Position numbers and translations under genes: made by a program. This document shows, piece after piece, positions 25,621 through 34,097 of a stretch of 56,142 nucleotides of DNA (position 1 is its first letter; every line of letters starts with the position of its first letter). The notes beneath the pieces are model-generated. The model made no database searches. It saw only the letters and a list, made by a program, of their open reading frames with translations, and had not been told where the DNA came from. The DNA is from an uncultured Granulicella sp. (GTDB taxonomy: Bacteria; Acidobacteriota; Terriglobia; Terriglobales; Acidobacteriaceae), in the NCBI GenBank assembly GCA_937873145.1, contig CALMVK010000148.1:1-56142 (forward strand), in the 5' to 3' direction.

Positions 25621-25890
25621 CATCGTTTCACTTTTCTGCTTTGCGGCGCTGAAGTCGGCATCGAGGGATACACGTGGCACAATAACCGGCACACGTTCTG
25701 CTCCTGGCTAGCGATCGCCGGTACCCCGTTGCGTTCCATCCAGGAGCTCGCCGGACACAAGACTATCTCGATGAGCGCTCGGTACCCCCACCTATCGCCA
25801 GACTACAAGGTGGGCGAGATAGAAAAGCTGGTGAACGCCGGGAAGCCGAAGGTGGTATCCATCCGAAGTGCCACTAAAACTGCCAAGTAG
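25621..25890 (+). pseudogene. Truncated tyrosine recombinase (phage-type integrase) C-terminus
   Basis: The frame ending at TAG 25888 encodes VGIEGYTWHNNRHTFCSWLA, IAGTPLRSIQELAGHKT and ISMSARYPHLSPDYKVGEIE. The HxxR box (HNNR), the 'LGH' box (LAGHKT) and the nucleophile tyrosine in ARYPHLSP are all present, so these are the last about 80 residues of an active-looking integrase. The upstream part with the first catalytic arginine is missing: 25457-25620 has no matching frame. It ends 59 bases from a tRNA-Leu gene, a classic integration site, and so marks a lost or decayed genomic island. Confidence 0.75.
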
Positions 25891-25948
25891 CCTTTTGGCT
25901 GAGCCTATTTAGGCTGCGCGGAAACTTAGTCTCGATCAATGTTTATGC

Positions 25949-26037
25949 TGGTGCCCGGAGGGGGACTTGAACCCCCACGACCGTTTCTGGTCTGCGGATT
26001 TTAAGTCCGCTGTGTCTGCCGATTTCACCATCCGGGC
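25949..26037 (-). tRNA. tRNA-Leu (anticodon TAA)
   Basis: Reads 5' GCCCGGATGGTGAAATCGGC on the minus strand, with acceptor stem GCCCGGA/TCCGGGC, anticodon arm GCGGA-CTTAAAA-TCCGC (anticodon TAA), a long class II variable arm (AGACCAGAAACGGTC region), T-arm GGGGGTTCAAGTCCCCC, discriminator A and an encoded CCA (25949-25951). Confidence 0.93.
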
Positions 26038-26068
26038 CGAATCTGGCCGCATCTGTGCTGCCTTGATC

Positions 26069-28423
26069 CTACTGTACGCGGCTGATCGTGGGGGCATAGA
26101 GCATCCGATACATCTCGCGGTTGCGCAGAATGGCTTGTACGTATTCGCGCGTTTCAGTATACGGAATGGACTCGACAAACTCGGGCAAGTCTTTGTATTC
26201 GCCGGCCGCCATCCACTGCCGGACAGGCACATCTCCCGCATTGTAGGCAGCCAGCGCGTACTCCGGCTGGCCGCCAAAGCGGTCGAGCACCTGCCGCAGG
26301 TTGCGTGTGCCAAGCTGCAGGTTTATAGAAGGATTGAGCAGTTCGCTCGCCTGGAAACCTTTTACTCCCTCTCGCTTCGCGTTCTCCTTGCCGACCGAGG
26401 GAAGCAGTTGCATCAAGCCGTAGGCGTGCGCGGGGCTCACGGCACCGGGGTTGAACTCCGACTCCTGCCGGATGAGCGAAGCGACCAGGTAGGGATCAAG
26501 GCTGTTCCGTTCGGCGTCGCTGACCAGATCGCCCCAGTAGGGTTGGGGGAACATCAGCTTCCAATACTCGGTCGGCACCTCTCTGGCAGGAATGGAAAAG
26601 AAGGAGATACCGGAGTGCTTCATGGACTGAAGCGCGCGCGTGTACTCGCCATAAGAGGCATAGATCTGTGCCTGGGCCAGAGCGCCCCACTGGCCGGCAC
26701 CGGCACCAAGGGCGATCTCCGGCCCAATGTACTCATTTAAAGCGGCATTGGCGAGCAGCTTGGCCTTGATGACGTGCGGATCGCTTTGCGGCACCGCGTC
26801 GATCAACTCCGGTACGTTCAGCTTGCGGACCGAAGCCAAAACTACTGCCGGAGCCACTGCCGAAGCCTGGGTCGACAGGATCGCCAGACGCCTGCGGGCA
26901 AGGTCTCCGTAGTAGAAGTTGGTGTAGTTCGCGTTGAGGGCGCGATAGTAGTTCACCGCCTGCCCCAGGTCGTGTTCCTCATCTTCGAGGATGCGCCCAC
27001 GCCAGTAAAGAGCGCTTGAAGCCTCTACCCCGGCCCCATAACGGACAATCTGCTCATCCATCCACTTTGCGGAGTCCGCGTAACGACGCAGGCGATAGTA
27101 CATCCACGCCACGCGCCAATGCGCAGAGGGCGCGTAGACACTTGTGGGAAAGTGCTCGACCAGCAGCTTGTAGTGATAGATGGCCTGGTCAGTATCGTGG
27201 GTCAGCAGATACATGTTGCCGCCGGAGTAAAGCGCCTCCTCCAGCCAACGACTCTGCGGATAGCGGCTCAGCATCTCCGTGAGAATCGCGTCGTGACTGG
27301 CACGATCCTTTTCGGTCCGTGAGATTTCGGCGAGTAGATACATCTTTAGCGCGGCGGTATCGTCGCCTGTGGTGGGAAGCTTCTCGGCATCATGTCGGCT
27401 GAGGCGCTTGAGCTTCAGATCGCAGACCGCCGTGTAGAGCGCCAGTCCGTCGCGGTCCGCCTCGCTCAGGCTTGGGTCATTGCGAACCGCGTTGTACTCG
27501 GTTAGCGCATCGTTGTAGCGCTTGGCGTTGAAGAGCTGGTCGGCATGCAGTTTGCGCTCCGCAGCACTTGGCGGCGTGCCTAGGATGCTCAACTGCACCT
27601 GCGCTTGGCTAGCTTCAAAGCTGAGCGGCTGGTTTGTGTAGATGGAGCGGAAGAGCGCCGAGGCTTTTCCATTCTCGCCAGCCATCTGGTAGGCACGGGC
27701 AAGCGCGAGTTTAAAGTCGGAGTGCTCCGCCTCTGGAGTCCCGAGCATGGGTTCGAGTACCTTGACTGCGCCGGCTCCGTCCTTCTGCTGCACCAGCGCG
27801 TTGGACAGCAGCAGCGGCGCACTTACCTCGAAGACGCTGTCCGGGTGGCGATCAGAGAAGTGATCGAGCAGTGGAACTACCTCGGAGGAGCGCCCGGCGC
27901 CGATCAGTGCCTGCGCCCCAAGGAAGTCGGAGTAGTCGCTCAGGGCATCGCCGGTTCCGCCCGCCCGCCGATACGCGTCTACGGCGTCGGAGTAGCGGTG
28001 GTCGAGCGCGTAAGCATGCCCGAGCGCAAGATAGGCAGTCGCGGCGGTCACTCCAGGATGCGCTGAAGCGTAACTGGAAACTCCCGCAAAACTGGCAGAG
28101 GAACGGGTCGAGGCTAGCTGCTGAGCCATAGGCCGCAGCTGCGCAGTCGCGACGAAAGCGCTATTGAGCCGAACAACTCGCTCGGTGGCCGCGGCACGTG
28201 CCTGAGATTCGGCACGGCTAGTATGCTTGCCGGCCAGCTTTCCCTTGCTAGCCCTTGCTGATACCTTGGCGGTCTTATGCGACGTAGTCAGTGATCGTGG
28301 AGCCGCCTTCGGCGATTTCGTCTTCGGCGGCTTAGCCGTCTCCAGGGCAGAGCCTAAGCCTGCGCTAAGGCTTATTGCCAAGGAGAACAGCGCCGACCAT
28401 CGAATTGTATGCAGAATTCGCAC
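26069..28423 (-). CDS. Soluble lytic murein transglycosylase with TPR-like superhelix (Slt type)
   Basis: 784 residues. A signal sequence (WSALFSLAISLSAGLGSALE) is followed by a Lys/Ala/Ser-rich basic linker (about 30-75). A long helical-repeat region (about 110-600) includes many TPR-like units such as YNDALTEYNAVRNDPSLSEA. The C-terminal SLT domain has the catalytic glutamate in ASLIRQESEFNPGAVSPAHA, then YGLMQLLPSVGKENAKREG and EYALAAYNAGDVPVRQW. It cleaves peptidoglycan glycan strands forming anhydromuramyl ends in the periplasm. The start is GTG 28423 with GGAGAGAGAG upstream. It is divergent from the sigma factor gene across 313 bases. Confidence 0.88.
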   Translation of the reverse strand: MRILHTIRWSALFSLAISLSAGLGSALETAKPPKTKSPKAAPRSLTTSHKTAKVSARASKGKLAGKHTSRAESQARAAATERVVRLNSAFVATAQLRPMAQQLASTRSSASFAGVSSYASAHPGVTAATAYLALGHAYALDHRYSDAVDAYRRAGGTGDALSDYSDFLGAQALIGAGRSSEVVPLLDHFSDRHPDSVFEVSAPLLLSNALVQQKDGAGAVKVLEPMLGTPEAEHSDFKLALARAYQMAGENGKASALFRSIYTNQPLSFEASQAQVQLSILGTPPSAAERKLHADQLFNAKRYNDALTEYNAVRNDPSLSEADRDGLALYTAVCDLKLKRLSRHDAEKLPTTGDDTAALKMYLLAEISRTEKDRASHDAILTEMLSRYPQSRWLEEALYSGGNMYLLTHDTDQAIYHYKLLVEHFPTSVYAPSAHWRVAWMYYRLRRYADSAKWMDEQIVRYGAGVEASSALYWRGRILEDEEHDLGQAVNYYRALNANYTNFYYGDLARRRLAILSTQASAVAPAVVLASVRKLNVPELIDAVPQSDPHVIKAKLLANAALNEYIGPEIALGAGAGQWGALAQAQIYASYGEYTRALQSMKHSGISFFSIPAREVPTEYWKLMFPQPYWGDLVSDAERNSLDPYLVASLIRQESEFNPGAVSPAHAYGLMQLLPSVGKENAKREGVKGFQASELLNPSINLQLGTRNLRQVLDRFGGQPEYALAAYNAGDVPVRQWMAAGEYKDLPEFVESIPYTETREYVQAILRNREMYRMLYAPTISRVQ

Positions 28424-28736
28424 CTAACTCTCTCTCCGGGCGATCCGTACCCTTGCGTTTACTCTACCTGCCGGCAAGGAGCTACGCGGGCCATTCTGGA
28501 TCTGGCGGGTGCGGTGAATCAAGGGAATACATGCTCCCGGCCAACCCTGGACTCATTCGACCGACTTTATGCTGCTCCCTGCCACCTCTAGATTTAGACG
28601 CGTACAAAGCGGAACCGCTCGGGCAAGCTCCTTCGCGTTGCTCCCGTCATCATTGACGTTTACTATCAAGCTTAGGTGCGGGGAAATCCCCCAATCGCGT
28701 CGGGCAGCATCGCAGAAGTTGCAGCATCGTTTATTT
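28424..28736. other. Divergent promoter region between lytic transglycosylase and sigma factor
   Basis: 313 bases without a credible gene. It must hold the promoters of both flanking genes. The sequence includes several short direct and inverted motifs but no confident sigma-70 or ECF-type promoter is called. Confidence 0.35.
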
Positions 28737-29360
28737 ATGCCAGCCATCCAATCTCCAGAATCGGTTGAGATCCACCCTGACGTTGAGCTAGTCGCGCGGG
28801 CAAAGGATGGCGATGTCGCTGCGTTTGAAAGACTCGTTCGGCAGTACGACCGGCAGATCTTCCGGGTTGCCCAGCACATCACGCAGAATCGTGAGGACGC
28901 TGAAGACATCACTCAGGATGTCTTCTTCAAGGCTTACCAAAAGCTGGAGCAGTTCCAGGGGAACTCGAAGTTCTCTACCTGGCTGGTACGAATTGCAGTC
29001 AATGAGTCCCTTATGCGGCTGCGTAAACGCAAGACTTCAAAGACCGTTTCGATGGACGAGGATGTCCATACGGAAGAGGGGTCGATTCCGCGCGACTTTG
29101 CGGAGTGGCGTCCAAATCCCGAACAGGAGTTCAATCAATCCGAGCTTGGGGAGATTCTACGAAAGACCATTCAGGGACTGCCCCCAGGCTTCCGGACCGT
29201 CTTCACGCTTCGCGATATTGAGAATCTTTCTACAGAAGAGACTGCGGAGGCTCTCGGTTTGAGCGTTCCTGCCGTCAAATCGCGTTTGCTTCGCGCCCGC
29301 CTACAACTTCGGGAGCGGTTGAGTCGTTACTTCAAACGAAAGGAGAGCCAACCCGCATGA
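28737..29360 (+). CDS. ECF RNA polymerase sigma factor (RpoE-like)
   Basis: 207 residues with sigma region 2 (VARAKDGDVAAFERLVRQYD, then DAEDITQDVFFKAYQKL and STWLVRIAVNESLMRLRK) and region 4 (PPGFRTVFTLRDIENLSTEE, then TAEALGLSVPAVKSRLLRAR). ATG 28737 gives the usual sigma-E N-terminus; longer starts are rejected. The stop overlaps the anti-sigma start (ATGA), so the pair is cotranslated. It probably directs an envelope or oxidative stress regulon; target promoters are unknown. Confidence 0.92.
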   Translation: MPAIQSPESVEIHPDVELVARAKDGDVAAFERLVRQYDRQIFRVAQHITQNREDAEDITQDVFFKAYQKLEQFQGNSKFSTWLVRIAVNESLMRLRKRKTSKTVSMDEDVHTEEGSIPRDFAEWRPNPEQEFNQSELGEILRKTIQGLPPGFRTVFTLRDIENLSTEETAEALGLSVPAVKSRLLRARLQLRERLSRYFKRKESQPA

Positions 29361-29608
29361 CCTGCACAGACTTTCTCGCACGCCTGACCGACTACTTCGA
29401 TGGCACTGTCCCTTCGGGTTTAGTTGCCGAAGTACAAAAGCATATCTCTGAGTGCAAACATTGTGAGGTTGTTCTCGATTCAACAACCAAGACCATCAAT
29501 ATCTATCGCAACCAGGAAATGTACGACTTCACTCCGGAGCTTGAGGAGCGTTTGCATTCAGCCATTATGACGCGCTGCTATGGTGCGGAAAAGCAAACCG
29601 CGAAATAA
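29357..29608 (+). CDS. Small zinc-finger anti-sigma factor (ZAS type)
   Basis: 83 residues starting with the typical MTCTDFLARLTDYFDGTV and carrying the zinc motif H-x3-C-x2-C in HISECKHCEVVLDS. No hydrophobic span follows, so this is a soluble, cytoplasmic anti-sigma factor, possibly redox-responsive through the zinc-bound cysteines. Start overlaps the sigma factor stop by 4 bases. It should bind and inhibit the upstream sigma factor. Confidence 0.85.
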   Translation: MTCTDFLARLTDYFDGTVPSGLVAEVQKHISECKHCEVVLDSTTKTINIYRNQEMYDFTPELEERLHSAIMTRCYGAEKQTAK

Positions 29609-29760
29609 TGCGAAGCGTACGAATCCGCCGCCTAAAATCTTGCCTCGGCCTGTGAGCATCCACAACGAAGCGATCTTCACCACATCGAACTTCGTAGTTC
29701 TCTTGCGCATACACTGAGATCATTCTCGCTCAGGCCACACAGGATCAGGAGCCAAGATTC

Positions 29761-30348
29761 ATGTCTTCCATTGCAACCAAGACTGGCGACACCGGACTAA
29801 CGGGCCTGGTTGGCGGAATCCGGCTTTCAAAAGCGGATCTACGTGTCGAATCGTACGGCACGGTCGATGAACTTGGAGCCTCGCTCGGCTTCGCTCGTAG
29901 CCTGTGCTCGCATAGTGATGTCAAAGCCTGGACGGAAGAGATTCAGCGTACGCTGTTTCGCGTGGGGGCTGCCTTGTCGACACCACCTGAGGCACGGCGT
30001 ACCGATCCCTTTCTGAAGAACGAGGACGTTGAGCGTCTGACGGAGCTCGTCGATCAGATCGAATCTACCGAAGGCATTCTTTCTGACTGGTCGCTTCCCG
30101 GAGCCAACACCGAGTCGGCTGCCTACGAGGTGGCGCGCACCATCTGTCGCCGCGCGGAGCGACTCGCCGTACGCCTCGCCGAGAGCTCCCCCAGTGAAGC
30201 GTTCGTGCCTGGTGAGGTGCTTGCCTATCTGAATCGGCTATCAGATCTCATTTGGCTATTCGGTCGTTTGATTGAGCTGCGCGCCGGCGTGGATGCGCGG
30301 CTGCGCGACGAGACCAAGGCTGGACCCGACTTCTCGCGCGCCTGGTAG
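29761..30348 (+). CDS. PduO-type cob(I)alamin adenosyltransferase
   Basis: 195 residues. The ATP-binding N-terminus TKTGDTGLTGLVGGIRLSKA, then SYGTVDELGASLGFAR, and the signature WSLPGANTESAAYEVARTIC with RRAERLAVRL match the PduO family that makes adenosylcobalamin from ATP and cob(I)alamin. The C-terminal segment EVLAYLNRLSDLIWLFGRLI is also typical. A strong AGGAG lies before ATG. It is separate from the sigma pair (about 150 bases) and lies 101 bases before the first glycan-cassette gene, so could be cotranscribed. In this window it is the cobalamin-metabolism counterpart of two B12 riboswitches and a B12-binding radical SAM enzyme. Confidence 0.9.
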   Translation: MSSIATKTGDTGLTGLVGGIRLSKADLRVESYGTVDELGASLGFARSLCSHSDVKAWTEEIQRTLFRVGAALSTPPEARRTDPFLKNEDVERLTELVDQIESTEGILSDWSLPGANTESAAYEVARTICRRAERLAVRLAESSPSEAFVPGEVLAYLNRLSDLIWLFGRLIELRAGVDARLRDETKAGPDFSRAW

Positions 30349-30449
30349 TACGATCTCCATCTGCTTAGAGGACATCCCTCCCTTGTGCTCTACCATCTGA
30401 CACTCCAAGCAATTTACGCAACCGCCCATATGTGGCGCTGGAGAACGAA

Positions 30450-31553
30450 GTGCACTTTGCAATCTTCGGCCTAACTGTATCCTCCTCCTGGGGAAACGGT
30501 CACGCCACCCTTTGGCGTTCTCTGATCAAGGCGATGCTCAACCGGGGGCACCAGGTTACGTTTTTTGAGCGGGACGTTCCTTACTATTCTAGCGAGCGCG
30601 ATCTAAACGCGTTGCCCGCAGGCGGTACGTTGTGCCTTTACCCGGATCTGGCCTCGATCGAACCAGAAGTTCGCCGCACTCTCGACCACGCGGACGTTGC
30701 AATCTCTACCAGCTTCTGCCCGGATGGCCCAACCGCGTGCGATTGGATTCTGAACAGCGATGCACGCATCAAGGCGTTCTACGATCTCGACACCCCGGTA
30801 ACCCTCGATGCATTAGAGACTGGGGGCAACGTTGCCTATCTTCCCTCGGAAGGCCTTGGGGCGTTCGATCTAGTCCTAAGCTACACCGGCGGGCTTGCGC
30901 TCGAACAACTGCAGAGCCGGCTTGGAGCAAAACGGGTCGCGCCTCTTTACGGCTCGGTCGATCCTGAAAGTCATCATCCTGTCGCTCCTGTTGAGGAGTA
31001 TCGCGCGGACCTCTCCTATCTTGGAACCTACGCCGCGGATCGACAGGAACGCCTGGCCAGGCTGTTTCTCGAACCTGCAGCGCGCCTGCCTCATGCGGAT
31101 TTTCTCATCGGCGGCGCGCAGTACCCGGAGAGCTTTCCCTGGGCCGCAAACATCGCCTTCAAGCGGCATGTTCCGCCTACTCGACATCCAGCGTTCTTTT
31201 GCTCCAGCCGCGCCACGCTCAACATTACCCGCGCGGCCATGGCCCGCTACGGATTCTGTCCTTCTGGACGTCTCTTTGAAGCCGCTGCCTGTGGGGTTCC
31301 GCTGCTAAGCGACACGTGGGAGGGTTTGGATCGCTTCTTCGAGCCCGGACGCGAGATCCTTCCGGTACGCACGGCAGATGAAGTCACCCAGGCGCTTTCG
31401 CTTTCTGATCGTGAGTTGCAAGACATCGCCGCCGCCGCACGCGCACGAACGTTGGCTGAGCACACCGGCGAGTGCCGCGTGCTTGAGCTTGAGCGTCTCT
31501 GCGCAGCCGTTCTCCAAGCTGTTCCTGGCGCTGCGCTCGAGGTGGTCGCCTGA
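30450..31553 (+). CDS. CgeB-like glycosyltransferase (cassette GT 1)
   Basis: 367 residues. The N-terminal Rossmann half is FAIFGLTVSSSWGNGHATLW with GHQVTFFERDVPYYSSERDL. The C-terminal donor-binding half has CPSGRLFEAAACGVPLLSDT and FEPGREILPVRTADEV, as in CgeB/Glyco_trans_1_2 proteins. The GTG at 30450 is preferred over 30432 because GGAG sits six bases before it and its N-terminus aligns with the paralogue at 35869 (MKIVVFGLTITSSWGNGHAT). No membrane segment. The stop overlaps the CTG start of the next gene. Donor and acceptor are unknown. Confidence 0.82.
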   Translation: MHFAIFGLTVSSSWGNGHATLWRSLIKAMLNRGHQVTFFERDVPYYSSERDLNALPAGGTLCLYPDLASIEPEVRRTLDHADVAISTSFCPDGPTACDWILNSDARIKAFYDLDTPVTLDALETGGNVAYLPSEGLGAFDLVLSYTGGLALEQLQSRLGAKRVAPLYGSVDPESHHPVAPVEEYRADLSYLGTYAADRQERLARLFLEPAARLPHADFLIGGAQYPESFPWAANIAFKRHVPPTRHPAFFCSSRATLNITRAAMARYGFCPSGRLFEAAACGVPLLSDTWEGLDRFFEPGREILPVRTADEVTQALSLSDRELQDIAAAARARTLAEHTGECRVLELERLCAAVLQAVPGAALEVVA

Positions 31554-32305
31554 GTATCTGGGGCATCATTCCGGCCGCTGGCGCGGGAAGCCGCATCCAG
31601 CCACTCGCCTTCTCTAAAGAACTTCTTCCGGTTGGCAGCCGCATGGAAGACGGTCAGGAGCGTCCGCGTGCCGTCAGTGAGTATCTTGTCGAACGCATGA
31701 TTCGCGGCGGGGCCGACCGTCTTTGCTTCGTCGTCTCCCCTGGCAAAACCGATATCCTCGAGTACTATGGCTCGCGGGTCTGGGGCGCGGAGATCGCCTA
31801 CGTTGTACAGCAGCGCGCTGGCGGTCTTTGCGATGCCCTCTTCCGCGCTCTGCCCTTGCTTCATGCCGAGGACTCCGTGCTGATTGGCCTGCCGGATACC
31901 GTCTGGTCGCCCGTGGACGGCTACGCCAAACTTCCCAACGATGTCCTGTCGTTTCTGCTCTTTCCTGTCGAGCATCCGGAGTTCTTCGACGCGGTTCTCA
32001 CCGATCCGGATGGAACGGTACAAGAGATCCAGGTGAAGCAGAAAGACGCGCAATCTAGCTGGATTTGGGGAGGCATTCGTATGCCCGCGCAAGTATTCCA
32101 GGCGCTGTATCACCTGTGGTGTCGGCCAGAGCGCAAGGATGAATATCTGGGCACGCTGGTCAACGCCTGGATCAGCGAAGGGGGTAAAGCCGTCGGGATA
32201 CAGGCCGGCCAGGCGTATGTGGATGTCGGCACGCTGCACGGCTACCGGGCCGCGCTGCGTTGGCTCGAAGCGCATCCAGAACAGGAGAGTGAAGCATGGT
32301 TGTAA
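31550..32305 (+). CDS. Sugar nucleotidyltransferase with a CTG start
   Basis: 251 residues of the nucleotidyltransferase (NDP-sugar pyrophosphorylase) fold. The nucleotide-binding signature GIIPAAGAGSRIQPLAFSKE with LLPVG is encoded at 31562-31630, upstream of the first ATG in frame (31643), so that ATG cannot be the true start. The only suitable codon is CTG at 31550. It overlaps the preceding TGA as CTGA, mimicking the ATGA/GTGA couplings of the rest of the cassette. RVLVER-type and product-binding segments (QQRAGGLCDALFRALPLLHA, LIGLPDTVW, VDVGTLHGY) are present. Likely makes an NDP-sugar for the cassette glycosyltransferases. Confidence 0.78.
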   Translation: MSIWGIIPAAGAGSRIQPLAFSKELLPVGSRMEDGQERPRAVSEYLVERMIRGGADRLCFVVSPGKTDILEYYGSRVWGAEIAYVVQQRAGGLCDALFRALPLLHAEDSVLIGLPDTVWSPVDGYAKLPNDVLSFLLFPVEHPEFFDAVLTDPDGTVQEIQVKQKDAQSSWIWGGIRMPAQVFQALYHLWCRPERKDEYLGTLVNAWISEGGKAVGIQAGQAYVDVGTLHGYRAALRWLEAHPEQESEAWL

Positions 32306-33078
32306 GTCCGTCCGCAGAAAAACGTAGCGAGGTTGAGCGCCGCATCGAGGAGCTTGGCCCGTGGTTTCATAATATGGAGCTTGGCGGCGTTCGCACCGCA
32401 CCAGAACACTTTTTGGGCGACTATCCCGCGGTCAAGTACGCCCACTTCCGCACTTCTCTGCCGGCGGATATGTCCGGCCTTACCGTGCTCGATATCGGCT
32501 GCAACGGCGGCTTTTACTCGCTGGAGATGAAGCGGCGTGGTGCCTCCCGTGTTCTCGGCATCGATACCAATGACCACTATCTTCAGCAGGCTCGCTTTGC
32601 CGCTGAGATCTCCGGCCTTGAGATCGACTTCGAACGCATGCCGGTATGGGACATCGGTGCGCTCGGGGAGCGATTTGACCTGGTCATCTTTATGGGCGTG
32701 CTTTATCACTTGCGCCATCCTCTGCTGGCGCTCGATCTCATCCACGAGCACGTCGCGAAGGACCTGCTGCTCTTCCAAAGCATGCAACGTGGAAGCCGCG
32801 AGATCGCCGCGATTGAAGAGGACTACGACTTCAATGGACGCGCGCCGTTCGACGAGCCAGGCTACCCGAAGATGCACTTCATCGAACATCGATACTCCCA
32901 CGATGAGACCAACTGGTGGGTGCCGAATCGCGCGTGTACCGAGGCCATGTTGCGCTCGAGCGGCTTCCTGATCGAATCGCAACCGGAGGATGAAGTGTAT
33001 GTCTGCCGTTGGAGTTCTCTGGTAACGCCGCCCGATGGCCCCCATTGCGTCTACCCGAAAGCAGGCTCGACACGGTGA
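32296..33078 (+). CDS. SAM-dependent methyltransferase of the glycan cassette
   Basis: 260 residues with a class I methyltransferase fold: SAM motif I is LTVLDIGCNGGFYSLEMKRR, followed by VLGIDTNDHYLQQARFAA and FDLVIFMGVLYHLRHPL. It resembles the tRNA-cmo5U-like/DUF1698 group. From memory there is a dedicated family (Rta_06860 type) found in glycan cassettes; not checked. It starts with a good site (AGGAGAGTGAAGC before ATG) 10 bases before the end of the nucleotidyltransferase gene. The stop overlaps the next GTG (GTGA). Probable role: O-methylation of a sugar or intermediate. Confidence 0.82.
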   Translation: MVVSPSAEKRSEVERRIEELGPWFHNMELGGVRTAPEHFLGDYPAVKYAHFRTSLPADMSGLTVLDIGCNGGFYSLEMKRRGASRVLGIDTNDHYLQQARFAAEISGLEIDFERMPVWDIGALGERFDLVIFMGVLYHLRHPLLALDLIHEHVAKDLLLFQSMQRGSREIAAIEEDYDFNGRAPFDEPGYPKMHFIEHRYSHDETNWWVPNRACTEAMLRSSGFLIESQPEDEVYVCRWSSLVTPPDGPHCVYPKAGSTR

Positions 33079-34097
33079 TTCCCGAATCCGAAGCCTGGCT
33101 GCAACGTGCCGAGGCACTGCTGACCGAACGCAAACTGACCGACGCAGCGGAAGCCTTCCACCGCGCACAAGCGATAGGCGCCTCGCACGATCGATGCGAT
33201 GCAGGACGCTGGATGCTTGCCATGTTCAGTGGCGACTTTGACTCCGCGTGGTCGATCAGTGACGCTTTACGCGCGCGAAACGCACCCGACCCGCACCGGT
33301 TCTGGAACGGCCAGGACATCCGCGACGCACGCTTGATCGTTCGCTGCCTGCATGGCCTTGGAGATACGGTACAGATGCTGCGCTATGCGGCGCTCTTGAA
33401 GGCACAAGCAGCCTCCGTCGTCTTTGAAGTGCCTCCGCGCCTGCTCGATCTAGCGACCTGCTTTCAGGGCGTGCAGGAGGCGGTTACGTGGGGGGAACGA
33501 GCTCCCTATCGTCTTCCATCGTGGGAGGTGCAGTTGGAAGTGATGGAGCTGCCCTACCTGTTTCGCACGACACCCAAGGACCTGCCTGTCGCTACCCGCT
33601 ACCTGAACCTTCCGGAAAAGGAGGTGCGCGAGACAGCAGAAGCAATGGGCACCTCCGATTCGCTCAGGATTGGGTTGGTGTGGGCCGCAGGAGAGTGGAA
33701 CCCGGAACGCTCGATCCCACTCGCGGCGCTCAACCCTCTGCTGCAGATGGAGGGGCTGGAGTTCTGGAATCTGCAAGGTGGACCCGCCGCTGCGGAAGCC
33801 GGACCCACATCCATGCGAAACGCAGGAGAGCTCTGTGGCGATGGCCTGTTGGCGCTTGCGGCAACGATCGCCAACCTCGACCTGGTCATCACCGTAGACA
33901 CGCTCGCGGCTCATCTCGCCGGTGCCTTGGGCACACCTGCCTGGGTGCTGCTGCAGCAGGCCGCGGACTGGCGCTGGATGCATGCGCGCGACGACAGCCC
34001 CTGGTACCCACAGACGCGGCTCTTCCGCCAGTGCCGCCAAAGCGAGTGGAAGCCCGTCGTCGACGCCGTCCTCCTCGCGCTCAAAGGAGAACTATGA
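33075..34097 (+). CDS. GT9/TPR-like glycosyltransferase-type protein
   Basis: 340 residues. The N-terminal about 60 residues form a TPR-like helical pair (ESEAWLQRAEALLTERKLTD). The rest resembles heptosyltransferase-like (GT9) domains that are often fused to TPRs: LRIGLVWAAGEWNPERSIPL, then ATIANLDLVITVDTLAAHLA and WVLLQQAADWRWMHARDDSP-WYPQTRLFRQ. Start is GTG 33075 (GTGA overlap with the methyltransferase stop); a longer frame lies inside that gene. Catalytic activity is uncertain, as many TPR-fused GT9-like proteins are uncharacterised. Confidence 0.75.
   Translation: MIPESEAWLQRAEALLTERKLTDAAEAFHRAQAIGASHDRCDAGRWMLAMFSGDFDSAWSISDALRARNAPDPHRFWNGQDIRDARLIVRCLHGLGDTVQMLRYAALLKAQAASVVFEVPPRLLDLATCFQGVQEAVTWGERAPYRLPSWEVQLEVMELPYLFRTTPKDLPVATRYLNLPEKEVRETAEAMGTSDSLRIGLVWAAGEWNPERSIPLAALNPLLQMEGLEFWNLQGGPAAAEAGPTSMRNAGELCGDGLLALAATIANLDLVITVDTLAAHLAGALGTPAWVLLQQAADWRWMHARDDSPWYPQTRLFRQCRQSEWKPVVDAVLLALKGEL

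Noticed and set aside
28650-28680. TTGACG as a sigma-70 -35 box upstream of the ECF sigma gene
   Set aside because: No -10 at a suitable spacing; the TATCAA is only five bases away.
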